NCBI RefSeq assembly: GCF_014647755.1
Contig: NZ_BMPU01000001.1
Span: forward strand, 248,001 to 312,000
Direction: 5' to 3'
DNA length: 64,000 nt
Origin: Porphyromonas pasteri
Lineage (GTDB): Bacteria > Bacteroidota > Bacteroidia > Bacteroidales > Porphyromonadaceae
The notes beneath the pieces were generated by a model, which had not been told where the DNA came from, did no database searches, and saw nothing but the letters and a program-made list of their open reading frames with translations. This document shows, in pieces, positions 1-8,221 of this stretch; position 1 is the stretch's first letter; every line of letters starts with the position of its first letter. The position numbers and the translations under genes are program-made.

Positions 1-453
1 TCCTGAGGTCAGTACGCGGGCGCAACCAGCTTCGATGATGTCCTCCAGTGCCTGGGCGCGGTCCTGACAGACGTCAATGGCACGATGGAAGGTCACGGGG
101 AGGCCTTCTGCGGCCTCTACAAAGCGGCGAAGGAGGGGCTTGTCTACAGCTCCGTCGGCTGTGAGGCAGCCGACGACGATGCCGTCAGCGCCCAGCTCGC
201 GAGCCATGCGAATGTCGGCAAGCATGGCCTCTACCTCAATAGGTGTATAGAGGAAGTCTCCGCTGCGTGGGCGGATGATGATGTTGAGCTTGATATTGAT
301 AGCTCGGCGTGCGGTGAGGATCTCACCATAGGAGGGGGTCGTACCCCCCTCGGGGAGACCAGCGCAGAGCTCCACTCGATAGGCTCCGCCCAGCTCAGCT
401 CGGCGGGCGCTCTCGGCACTCCCTGCACAGTTCTCTATCCGATAGGTACTCAT
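1..453 (-). CDS. cutC: CutC-family copper homeostasis protein, C-terminus cut by window edge
   Basis: The frame opens with ATG at 453 and runs off the left edge without a stop, so 151 residues are visible of the 240-250 usual in the family. CutC is a cytoplasmic TIM-barrel protein tied to copper handling in some bacteria; its enzymatic role is unsettled. Family motifs seen are VELCAGLPEGGTTPS near residue 30, IIIRPRSGDFLYT, and a GADGIVVGCLTADGAVD segment. The start lies 7 bp after the stop of the upstream fucosidase gene, so both are probably co-transcribed. The identification is by motif; copper binding cannot be judged. Confidence 0.85.
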   Translation of the reverse strand, partial: MSTYRIENCAGSAESARRAELGGAYRVELCAGLPEGGTTPSYGEILTARRAINIKLNIIIRPRSGDFLYTPIEVEAMLADIRMARELGADGIVVGCLTADGAVDKPLLRRFVEAAEGLPVTFHRAIDVCQDRAQALEDIIEAGCARVLTSG

Positions 454-460
454 TATTGTC

Positions 461-1792
461 TTAGTGGAGGGTGACCTCTACGATATAGTCAATAGCATTG
501 GCTTCTGATGGAGCCTTGTCGAAGGAGAGCGTCAGCCCGAGCTTCGTCTGCTGGAAGGGGATGGGGCGACGGGTATCGTAGGCTACCACGCTCTTTACCC
601 TCTCGGTCAAGGGCAGTGAGAGCATACGGCTCTTCCAGTCGAGGATATGCAGGTAGACGGTCTTACCCTTCTGGGTCGATACCCCCCATTCTTGCGGAGG
701 AATGATGCCTTCGCGTACACCATCCTTGACGGTCTTGCCGTAGGTCTTCATCCACTTGCCGATCTTCTCGAGGCGGTCGATAGCCGTAGCAGGCAGAGCA
801 CCCGTAGCTTCGGGGCCGATGTTGAGAAGGAGGTTTGCATTACGACCTGCGGTCTGGACGAGCAGACGGATAAGGGTCGTATCAGACTTGTAGGTCTGGT
901 CGATGATCTTGTAGCCCCACATACCATTCATCGTCTGGCAGGTCTCGATGGGGAGCTTGCTGATAGCCTGACCGGAGAGCCCAGCGGTGTTGGCACCGGG
1001 TACATCGCGCTCAAACATCTGGAAGTCTTCGCCTGGGTGTACCTCACCGTGGTGGTTATTCCCGATAAGGCAGGCGGGGTTGATCTTGTGGATACCAGCG
1101 TACATCTTATCGAAGTTCCACTGGAAGCCTGGGTTGATATCTTGGTCCCATTCACCGTCGAACCAAATAGCTTCGGCGTTGTAGTCGCGGACGAGTTCGG
1201 CGAGCTGGGCGTTCATAAAGGCATCATACGTCTTCCACTTCCCGTGCTTAGTACGACCCGTACCCTGGCCTGTACGCCCGATGGGGTAGTAGTCATCGCG
1301 GTGCCAGTCAAGGAGTGAGTAATAGATGTGGAAGCCCAGGCCCTGCTTGCGACACTCGTCGCGGAGCTCAGCGAGAATGTCTCGCTTGAAGGGCGTTGAC
1401 TTGATGATATTGTAGTCGCTCTGCTTGGTATCCCACATAGAGAAGCCTTCGTGGTGACGGGAAGTGATCGTCAGATAGCCTGCACCAGAGGCCTTGATAG
1501 CAGCGACCCACTTAGCGGCATCAAACTGTGCGGGGTAGAAGGCTCCTGCGACCTTGGAGTACTCATCACGATTGAGATTGGCATTGGTCATATACCACTC
1601 GCCCTGACCAAAGATGCTATAGAGCCCCCAGTGGAGGAAGATCCCGAAGCCACGGTCGCGGAATTTCTCGCGCGCAGCGAGATTCTCTTTCGTGGGCTTA
1701 TAGTTCTTTTGCGCATGGGAGATAAGGGGTGAGGATACGGCTAAGCCAAGGGCCAAAGCGGCCATACGTGTAGTAGTTAATAGGCTCTTCAT
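461..1792 (-). CDS. Secreted alpha-L-fucosidase, GH29
   Basis: A 443-residue protein with a signal peptide ending near residue 27 (SHAQ), so periplasmic or surface-exposed. GH29 enzymes release alpha-L-fucose from glycans such as host mucins with retention of configuration. The catalytic barrel starts near residue 35; FGIFLHWGLYS (49-59), SRHHEGFSMWD (111-121) and WFDGEWD (210-216) are visible, with D212 the probable nucleophile. A short beta-rich C-terminal part follows from about residue 350. cutC follows after 7 bp. The upstream region holds a TATCTTTG box on the minus strand at 1839-1846 and then a MITE copy. With the GH92 and GH20 enzymes nearby it fits host-glycan foraging. Confidence 0.92.
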   Translation of the reverse strand: MKSLLTTTRMAALALGLAVSSPLISHAQKNYKPTKENLAAREKFRDRGFGIFLHWGLYSIFGQGEWYMTNANLNRDEYSKVAGAFYPAQFDAAKWVAAIKASGAGYLTITSRHHEGFSMWDTKQSDYNIIKSTPFKRDILAELRDECRKQGLGFHIYYSLLDWHRDDYYPIGRTGQGTGRTKHGKWKTYDAFMNAQLAELVRDYNAEAIWFDGEWDQDINPGFQWNFDKMYAGIHKINPACLIGNNHHGEVHPGEDFQMFERDVPGANTAGLSGQAISKLPIETCQTMNGMWGYKIIDQTYKSDTTLIRLLVQTAGRNANLLLNIGPEATGALPATAIDRLEKIGKWMKTYGKTVKDGVREGIIPPQEWGVSTQKGKTVYLHILDWKSRMLSLPLTERVKSVVAYDTRRPIPFQQTKLGLTLSFDKAPSEANAIDYIVEVTLH

Positions 1793-1838
1793 TCTGATGT
1801 TTTAGTTCGTCAAATATGTGTATTGTCTACAGACGTAC

Positions 1839-1846
1839 CAAAGATA
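1839..1846 (-). promoter_or_regulatory. Possible -7 box upstream of GH29 gene
   Basis: CAAAGATA on the plus strand reads TATCTTTG on the minus strand, matching the Bacteroidota -7 consensus TAnnTTTG, 47 bp upstream of the fucosidase start. No good TTG -33 box is seen at 19-21 bp further upstream, so support is partial. Confidence 0.4.
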
Positions 1847-1986
1847 CTCAATTCGGAGCATACTGCCGAGAAAAAGTCCCTGAATTTAAGGGCTTCTTTC
1901 GAGGTTGATAAAATAGTCCTTTGAGTAGGATTGGTAAGGGGTGCATATGGGGTCAGTAGGATCTGCTGATATGGGCAAGAAAATTG

Positions 1987-1998
1987 ACCAGTACTGGT
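1987..1998. repeat. Solitary ACCAGTACTGGT palindrome (family A)
   Basis: A single perfect 12-bp palindrome, identical to the unit that forms arrays at 16029-16129, 33870-33903 and 45726-45826. It lies 35 bp left of MITE copy 1 in the gap upstream of the fucosidase gene. Confidence 0.75.
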
Positions 1999-2032
1999 TG
2001 CAGCAAGCACCTCATAGAGCTATTTCTAAGCT

Positions 2033-2625
2033 GAGACCATTGCGCAAGGCCATCTCTTCACAGCTTGCACTCTCCTCCATCGAACTTCTCAGCCTAAAGC
2101 CTCTGATTTCCGAGGGAAGAAGGTACGAGTAATGAAGAGGTGGTCTTGCGCAATGGTCTCCATAGGTATATGAGTACGTGGGTAGAGCTATATAGGATGG
2201 CGAAGAAAGCTATATAGCTTTGGACTGATTCCTATATAGCTTTGCTTGGAATCCTATATAGTTTTCGGTGCGAAGCTATATAGCTTTGAGAAGTGACCTC
2301 TATTAGTTTCTTGCTCCGCGTAGGGATAAAAGTTGCGGACGAGTGGCAGAAAAGTTTGGGCTACGTACGTGGCTCTAATATCTACGTACGTGGATATTTG
2401 GATTTGCGTGCCTGGTCTTTAAGACTACGTACATAGACAGAGGAAAACCACTACGTGAAGGCGCTTTTTTCTTCACGAGAAGGACAATTTTCCCTCCGCT
2501 GGATAAGAGGAATACTCGCGATAAGGCGAAGGACTTGTGTATCTCTTCGGAGAGCTATATCAGGGAGCTGGGCGTGCGATACCTTACCACTTTAAATAGC
2601 GGGCAGGACTCGCGGCAACAGGCTC
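2033..2625 (+). mobile_element. MITE-like element, copy 1 (full length, 593 bp)
   Basis: One of four related elements (others 32905-33375, 53985-54558, 60087-60678). It begins GAGACCATTGC and ends GCAACAGGCTC, imperfect inverted termini. The flanks AAGCT (2028-2032) and AAGGT (2626-2630) look like a 5-bp target duplication with one mismatch. Order inside: a 128-bp inverted-repeat module (2033-2160), a five-unit AGCTATATAGCT array (2186-2287), a four-unit CTACGTACGTGG array (2361-2436), and a conserved tail from about 2440. No transposase is encoded, so movement would need an enzyme supplied elsewhere. The rest of the 1793-2716 gap holds only the solitary palindrome and a promoter-like box. 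Confidence 0.8.
2186..2287. repeat. Family C palindrome array, 5 units, 22-bp pitch
   Basis: The core CTATATAG starts at 2188, 2210, 2232, 2254 and 2276, exactly 22 bp apart. Full units extend to AAGCTATATAGCTTTG, a palindromic core with roughly 10 bp of degenerate spacer. It lies within MITE copy 1. Confidence 0.85.
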
Positions 2626-2716
2626 AAGGTGCTATATATGATCGGCCCCTACAGCAGGTTATTTGATGGACTAACCTACCGTGGGGGGCAAATTTAAGTG
2701 GATGGTGTGGAGGAGA

Positions 2717-4993
2717 CTACTTCTTCGCTCGCGAGAAAGAGTAGGGGCGAGCGCAGGCGTGTGTGCCCCATGAGGTGGCTTTAGCCCCGAGGGTGAAGGT
2801 CATCGAGCCTCCACGTCGTAGTGTCTCATAGTCGATATAGGTCTTCTCCCAAGCCTTGCCATTGAGTTGTGCAGACTGGATGTAGGGGACGCTGGGATCG
2901 GAGGCACGGATGACGAAGCTCTTCCCCTCGGGCATGGATAGACGGACCTCTCGGAAGTAAGGTGTACCGATAGCATACTGCCCGAGTGCTGGTGTCACGG
3001 GATAGAAGCCCAGAGCAGAGAAGACATACCATGCCGAGGTCTGCCCATTGTCCTCGTCTCCGCAGTAGCCATCGGGGCGGTCAGAGTAGAGGCGGCGCAT
3101 GACTTCGCGCACCCAGTACTGCGTCTTGGCAGGCTCCCCTGCATAGTCGTAGAGGTAGATCATATGCTGTATGGGCTGGTTACCGTGGGCGTAGTTACCC
3201 ATATCCATGATCTGCATCTCACGGATCTCGTGGATGACGAAGCCATAGTAGCTGTCGTCGAAGATGGGAGGGAGGGTGAAAATGCTGTCGAGCTTGCGAG
3301 TGAAAGCCTTATCCCCGCCCATGAGATCGATGAGCCCCTGCACGTCATGGAAGACGGACCAGCTGTAGTGGAGTGAATTGCCTTCAGTGAAGGCATCTCC
3401 CCACTTGAAGATGGAGAAGGGGGACTGGAAGGAGCCATCCTGTCGGCGCCCGCGCATCCAGCCGATGCTGGGATCATAGAGCTTGCGGTAGTTCATCGCT
3501 CGCTCAGCATAGAGCTGCTGCTGGTCAGCTGAGGCTCCTGCCTTCTGAAGGGTCTGGAGGATACACCAGTCGTCGTAGGCATACTCAAGGCTTCGGGCGG
3601 CATGCTCGTTGATCCCTGCGTCGGAGGGTACGTAGCCGAGCTTGTTGTAGTACTTATACCCGAGGCGTCCGGTGGAGCGGATGCTTGGGTGCTCGTTGTT
3701 AGCACCGTGGAGTAGCGCCGTAGTGAGCTCTTTCGGATCAATACGCCCCAGCCCCTTGACGAAGGCATCTGCGATGACCGAAGCGGAGTTGTTGCCGACC
3801 ATACAGTCACGATGTCCGGGGCTCGCCCATTCGGGGAAGAAGCCACTCTCGCGGTAGGCATTCATCATCCCCTCAGCCATCTTCGCTCCCTCCTCAGGAT
3901 AGACGAGGTGAATCAGTGGCATGAGGGCTCGGAAGGTATCCCAGTAGCCCGTGTCGGTATAGAGGTAGCCAGGGAGTATCTGCCCATTGTATGGGCTGTA
4001 GTGGACGACCTCCCCCTTGCCATTAATCTCATAGAAGCGTCGGGGGAAGAGGAGTGAGCGATAGAGGCAGCTGTAGAAGGTGCTCATTCGATCAGGGCTG
4101 TCGGTGACAGCTATACGACTCAGCTGCTTCTCCCACTCAGCTTTGCCTTCTGCGCGGACTTGCTGATAGCTCCGAGAGGCTACTTCTTTGAGATTAAGCT
4201 CGGCTTGCTCACGGCTGATGAACGAGGAGGCAACATAGAAGGTCGTTGGAGAACTTACCTTCTCGTCTGCAAGATTCACAGCAACAAGGGCGTGTCGTCC
4301 ATCCTTGCCTTTGCGCTCCTCACGCACGAGACGCTGGATAGGATCGGTGAACCGCACGATGAAGTAGTTCGCAAAGCCCTTAGGCACTCCGCCACTATTC
4401 TTACGGCTGATACCAGCTATGGTATAGCGGTCCAGCTGCTGAATCTCGGAGCCTGAGTCAAAGGCATCTACCACGATCCAGCGCTCCTCGGGTCGTGCCA
4501 TACGGGAGAACTCGACCTCAAAGACAGCGGCACGCTCACTCGGAGCCATGCGGACGCGTGTGTCGTAGTCAGCCAGATAGACCTCATAGGAATAGGGACG
4601 AGCCTCCTCCGCCTTGTGGCTGAACCATGAGGCGCGCTTCTCCTCGTTGAAGACGGGAGCTTTCCCCGTCATCGGTAGTAGGGAGAACTGCCCGTAGTCG
4701 TTGATCCATGGACTGGGCTGGTGCGTCTGCTTGAGCCCGCGTAGCTTGGTAGCCTGGTAGCTGTACTGCCAGCCATCTCCCATCTTCCCCGTCTGGGGCG
4801 TCCAGCTATTCATCCCCCAAGGACGGGAGATGACGGGGTAGGTATTGCCTAAGCTGAGGTCGAAGGTGCTTTGAGTACCGACGAGGGGATTGACCAGATC
4901 GACATAGCTCGTGGGGCTGGTGCTACTCGCCTGAAGCGATAGGCTGCCAGCAAGGAGCAGCAGGCAGAGTGAGAGGAGTCGGAGTAATTTCAT
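2717..4993 (-). CDS. Secreted GH92 alpha-mannosidase
   Basis: About 758 residues. GH92 enzymes are calcium-dependent exo-alpha-mannosidases, mostly alpha-1,2 or 1,3, that trim high-mannose N-glycans. A signal peptide covers about residues 1-22. The N-terminal beta domain opens with VDLVNPLVGT, and the alpha-toroid domain carries PEWASPGHRDCMVGNNSA, GNQPIQHMIYLYDYAG and GDEDNGQTSAWYVFSALGF, all family hallmarks. I take ATG at 4993; a TTG one codon upstream is possible but less likely. A strong hairpin (5018-5050) separates it from the lytic transglycosylase upstream. The exact linkage specificity cannot be read from sequence. Confidence 0.93.
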   Translation of the reverse strand: MKLLRLLSLCLLLLAGSLSLQASSTSPTSYVDLVNPLVGTQSTFDLSLGNTYPVISRPWGMNSWTPQTGKMGDGWQYSYQATKLRGLKQTHQPSPWINDYGQFSLLPMTGKAPVFNEEKRASWFSHKAEEARPYSYEVYLADYDTRVRMAPSERAAVFEVEFSRMARPEERWIVVDAFDSGSEIQQLDRYTIAGISRKNSGGVPKGFANYFIVRFTDPIQRLVREERKGKDGRHALVAVNLADEKVSSPTTFYVASSFISREQAELNLKEVASRSYQQVRAEGKAEWEKQLSRIAVTDSPDRMSTFYSCLYRSLLFPRRFYEINGKGEVVHYSPYNGQILPGYLYTDTGYWDTFRALMPLIHLVYPEEGAKMAEGMMNAYRESGFFPEWASPGHRDCMVGNNSASVIADAFVKGLGRIDPKELTTALLHGANNEHPSIRSTGRLGYKYYNKLGYVPSDAGINEHAARSLEYAYDDWCILQTLQKAGASADQQQLYAERAMNYRKLYDPSIGWMRGRRQDGSFQSPFSIFKWGDAFTEGNSLHYSWSVFHDVQGLIDLMGGDKAFTRKLDSIFTLPPIFDDSYYGFVIHEIREMQIMDMGNYAHGNQPIQHMIYLYDYAGEPAKTQYWVREVMRRLYSDRPDGYCGDEDNGQTSAWYVFSALGFYPVTPALGQYAIGTPYFREVRLSMPEGKSFVIRASDPSVPYIQSAQLNGKAWEKTYIDYETLRRGGSMTFTLGAKATSWGTHACARPYSFSRAKK

Positions 4994-5017
4994 CAAGGAT
5001 AAGTGAGGTAAAAGAGA

Positions 5018-5050
5018 AGGGGGCGGGAAGACCAGTGCTTCCCGCCCCCT
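5018..5050 (-). terminator. Hairpin after the MltF-like gene
   Basis: AGGGGGCGGGAAG pairs with CTTCCCGCCCCCT around a 7-nt loop: a 13-bp GC-rich stem lying 27 bp after the mltF stop and before the GH92 start. There is no clear U tract. Confidence 0.65.
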
Positions 5051-5076
5051 CAGATGTTGTAGAGGATGACGGAGGA

Positions 5077-6654
5077 TTACTTTGTTCGGCTGAGGTAGCC
5101 GTGGTAGCGGGAGATGACCTCGTCGACGTAGCGTGCGACGCCCTTACCTCGGAGGTAGCCTGCTCGGCAGACGGGGTCGTTGTAGTACTTCGCTTCGCTC
5201 TTCAATCGTAGAGCCGTCTCGATACCGCCCTCCCAGCGAGTAGAGGAGTAGCCGTACTTCTCTGCTAGTCGGATAGCATCCTGCAGGTGCGCAGGACCAG
5301 CGTTGTAGGCTGCAAGGGTAACCTTGATACGCTCCTCTGGATCGGTGAGTTGCTTTTGGAAGAGTGCATCAATTGATTTCAAGCAGTCCACTGCTACACG
5401 TACGGACACTGCTGGATCGAGGAGCTGCTTGACCGAAGCACCATAGATCTTACCCGTTCGGGGCATGATGCCCATTAGTCCGCGAGCGCCCGACCAGCCA
5501 ACGACCTCAGGGCGAAAGTTCGACTCCTGATAGGCGATGGAGGCCAATACCTGCCAGGGCCAGCCGATGCGTCGTGCCTCCTTCTCGAAGAGCTTGTCAA
5601 AGCGTGAGATACCGTAACCACCACTGGGAGTCGGTTCGTGTGTAGCGGTTTCCTTAGGCTGCTTCTCTGTGGTAGAGGGAGTCGATGGACGAGCTGGCTG
5701 AGTCCCATGCGATGGCTCCTTTTTTTCTTTCTTGGTCGGAAGCTCACGCTCTTCCTTTGTCTGGGTATTGGGGAGAGGAGATTCCTCTCCATCATCAGAC
5801 TTGCTGAGCTCGAAGTAGCGCTTATAGATCTCATGGAAGCCTCGGTCTTCGGGGATATCCTTCGCCCACTTGTCCAGAGCATCAGCGAGCCCAATAGCCT
5901 TGGGAGAGACAAACCAGCGAAGACGCTGTGCAAAGCCAACCTCCAGCGAGATGTCCAGCTGAGGGTAGTAGGTCTTGCTGAGCTTAGCCAAGTCTGTATC
6001 AGCGATCGTATAGTTGATCTCTCGGCTGGCGACTTGAGCGATGAGGTCTTCCGTACTAATGGTATCGGCTGTAATCTCATGCATAAGGATCTTACCTCCA
6101 AGCTGCTCCTCAAGGCGCTTGATACGCTCCTCAGCGCGTGAGCCAGCCATGACAGTTAGCTCCTTACCGAGGAGGGCTGCTACATCTTGGATGTAAGGGA
6201 TGCTATCGCCTGTCTTGGCTTTGCGCTGGACAAGTACCAGTCCTGTCATCACCTCAGGCCCCGCAAAGCGTAGGCGCTCCTTCGCAGAGTGAGTCATAGC
6301 CTGAGGGGTGATACAGAGATCGACACGCCCTTGCTCAACCATTGCTTCAGCCTCCTCCATGCTGTGAGTGACGTAGAGCTTCAGCGGGAGCTTGTGGCTT
6401 TGAGCAAAGAGGCGTACCAGTTCGTACTGGTAACCCATCGGTTCATCGCGGTAGATGAAGAAGGTCGTCGCACCTGAGAGCGTGACGACTCGGAGTGTAT
6501 CGGGGAGGCGTAGCTGCTCAGCTTGGAGCTCTCTCGCTGTCGCTTGCCTAGTCCTATGCCTCAGGAAGACAGCCGTAGCTATGGCAATAGCGATGCCGAC
6601 AAGTAGGAAGAGCACTGTCGGGCGACGCAGTGATGCAAGGATCTTCTGGAGCAT
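5077..6654 (-). CDS. MltF-like membrane-bound lytic murein transglycosylase
   Basis: A 525-residue protein. One membrane segment (about 13-31) is followed by a periplasmic solute-binding-like domain (about 52-285; VVTLSGATTFFIYRDEPMGY), a P/E/K/T-rich linker (about 286-345), and an SLT lytic transglycosylase domain (about 350-510). ASIAYQESNF places the catalytic glutamate at E377; GLMGIMP and LAAYNAGPAH are further SLT motifs. It would cleave peptidoglycan to 1,6-anhydro-muropeptides, with the N-terminal domain probably sensing cell-wall fragments, as in E. coli MltF. The start ATG lies 26 bp after the rlmD stop, so read-through from rlmD is likely. Confidence 0.88.
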   Translation of the reverse strand: MLQKILASLRRPTVLFLLVGIAIAIATAVFLRHRTRQATARELQAEQLRLPDTLRVVTLSGATTFFIYRDEPMGYQYELVRLFAQSHKLPLKLYVTHSMEEAEAMVEQGRVDLCITPQAMTHSAKERLRFAGPEVMTGLVLVQRKAKTGDSIPYIQDVAALLGKELTVMAGSRAEERIKRLEEQLGGKILMHEITADTISTEDLIAQVASREINYTIADTDLAKLSKTYYPQLDISLEVGFAQRLRWFVSPKAIGLADALDKWAKDIPEDRGFHEIYKRYFELSKSDDGEESPLPNTQTKEERELPTKKEKKEPSHGTQPARPSTPSTTEKQPKETATHEPTPSGGYGISRFDKLFEKEARRIGWPWQVLASIAYQESNFRPEVVGWSGARGLMGIMPRTGKIYGASVKQLLDPAVSVRVAVDCLKSIDALFQKQLTDPEERIKVTLAAYNAGPAHLQDAIRLAEKYGYSSTRWEGGIETALRLKSEAKYYNDPVCRAGYLRGKGVARYVDEVISRYHGYLSRTK

Positions 6655-6678
6655 AGTTTGGGGAATTAGGGGAGAGGG

Positions 6679-8118
6679 CTAGCGTCGTACAAGCTGTACG
6701 ACGTTCTCGATATGATGCGTGTGCGGGAACATGTCCACTGCACGGGACTTCGTCACACTGTACTGGTCTGTAGCGGTGAGTAGCTGAAGGTCACGAGCCT
6801 GCGTGGCGGGATTGCAGCTGACGTACACGATGCGACGGGGAGCTGCACGCAAGATCGTAGCGACGACATCTTCATGCATGCCAGCACGTGGGGGGTCGGT
6901 GATGATGACGTCAGGCTCACCATGCTCGCTGATGAAGTCTGTGGTGAGGATATCCTTCATATCGCCTGCGTAGAAGAGCGTGTTCTCAATGCCATTAACC
7001 TCGCTATTGACGCGTGCATCTTCAATTGCCTCGGGTACATATTCGATGCCTACGACGGAAGCACACTGCCTGGCGACGAAGTTGGCTATCGTCCCCGTCC
7101 CCGTGTAGAGGTCATAGACACGCTCCGAGCCAGTTAGCTCTGCGAACTCACGAGCTACTTTATAGAGCTCATAGGCCTGACGGCTATTTGTCTGGTAGAA
7201 GGACTTGGGCCCGATACGGAAACGTAGACCCTCCATCTCCTCCTCGATGTACTCTCGCCCGTAGAAGCAATGGATCTCTTGGTCCCCAATGGTGTCATTG
7301 CACTTACCATTGATGACGTAGAGTAGGGCTGTGATCAGGGGAAAGCGCTCCTGTAGAGCCGTGAGTAATGCGATGCGCGCAGCTTCATTCTCTCGGTAGA
7401 AGACGACCACAACCATGATCTCTCCTGTAGAGGTCGTACGGAGCATTAGGGTACGCATCAGTCCCTCCTGCTTGCGGAGGTCAAAGTAAGGATACTCCTC
7501 GGGACGGGCGGAGCAGTAGTCTCGGACGAAGAGGCGGATCTCATCCATGACTTCGGCTCCGAGGTAGCAGGTGTCGATGTTGAGGACCTTGTCAAACATC
7601 CCTGGGAGATGGTAGCCGAGGCCGGAGAGCTCATAGGGCTCTGGTGGTGTGGAGCGTGCGTTGAGTACGTCAAGCTCCTCTGGGAAGAGCCAGCGTTTGT
7701 GGCTGAAGGTGAACTCGAGCTTATTGCGATAGCGCTCAGTTTCCACCGAGCCTAAGATGGGGAGATATTCGCCTACCTCAATCTTGCCGATTCGCTGGAG
7801 GGCGTCGCGAACGACCTGATCCTTGCTCTGTAGCTGGAGGGAGTAGGGGAGGTGCTGCCACTTGCACCCCCCGCAGATGGTGAAGTGTGAGCAGATGGGC
7901 TGGGTACGCTCAGGGGAGGGAGTGACGATACGTGCAATCTTCCCTTCCATAAAACTGCTCTTCTTTTTTGTGATCTGGATATCGCAGACATCGCCAGGAG
8001 CAGCGAAGGGAACAAAGAGTACCTTGCCGTCTATATGGGTGAGCGCCTTGCCTTCCCCAGCAAGACCAGTGATCGTGATGCCTTCTAAAAGAGGGAGGTC
8101 TTTCTTCTTACGTGCCAA
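6679..8118 (-). CDS. rlmD: 23S rRNA (uracil-5-)-methyltransferase, RlmD/TrmA family
   Basis: The family conserves an N-terminal TRAM-type domain and a C-terminal SAM-dependent methyltransferase. The ATG-started frame upstream would overlap glmM by more than 140 bp and adds non-homologous sequence, so I place the start at TTG 8118, giving MARKKKDLPLLEG and about 479 residues. Cysteines C76, C82 and C85 (C-X5-C-X2-C) fit the iron-sulfur ligands of RlmD. DPPRAGMH and VSCNPAT, with the catalytic Cys, lie near the C-terminus. It makes m5U in 23S rRNA or tRNA; the exact target base is not settled because Bacteroidota paralogs vary. Confidence 0.85.
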   Translation of the reverse strand: MARKKKDLPLLEGITITGLAGEGKALTHIDGKVLFVPFAAPGDVCDIQITKKKSSFMEGKIARIVTPSPERTQPICSHFTICGGCKWQHLPYSLQLQSKDQVVRDALQRIGKIEVGEYLPILGSVETERYRNKLEFTFSHKRWLFPEELDVLNARSTPPEPYELSGLGYHLPGMFDKVLNIDTCYLGAEVMDEIRLFVRDYCSARPEEYPYFDLRKQEGLMRTLMLRTTSTGEIMVVVVFYRENEAARIALLTALQERFPLITALLYVINGKCNDTIGDQEIHCFYGREYIEEEMEGLRFRIGPKSFYQTNSRQAYELYKVAREFAELTGSERVYDLYTGTGTIANFVARQCASVVGIEYVPEAIEDARVNSEVNGIENTLFYAGDMKDILTTDFISEHGEPDVIITDPPRAGMHEDVVATILRAAPRRIVYVSCNPATQARDLQLLTATDQYSVTKSRAVDMFPHTHHIENVVQLVRR

Positions 8119-8154
8119 TTGTCGTGTAAACCGTGAGTGATATGATAAGTACAA

Positions 8155-8216
8155 ACACCAAGCCTCACGATACGGGGAGTCACAATGGAGCGTCCCTGCA
8201 TAGTGAGGCTTGGTGT
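8155..8216 (-). terminator. Long-loop hairpin between glmM and rlmD
   Basis: ACACCAAGCCTCAC (8155-8168) is a perfect 14-bp inverted match to GTGAGGCTTGGTGT (8203-8216), with a 34-nt loop. It starts 5 bp after the glmM stop and ends 36 bp before the rlmD start. The long loop makes it either a terminator or an mRNA processing structure. Confidence 0.55.
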
Positions 8217-8221
8217 GTTGC

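Noticed and set aside
4994-4996. TTG start one codon upstream for the GH92 gene
   Set aside because: An ATG follows immediately and gives a normal signal peptide.
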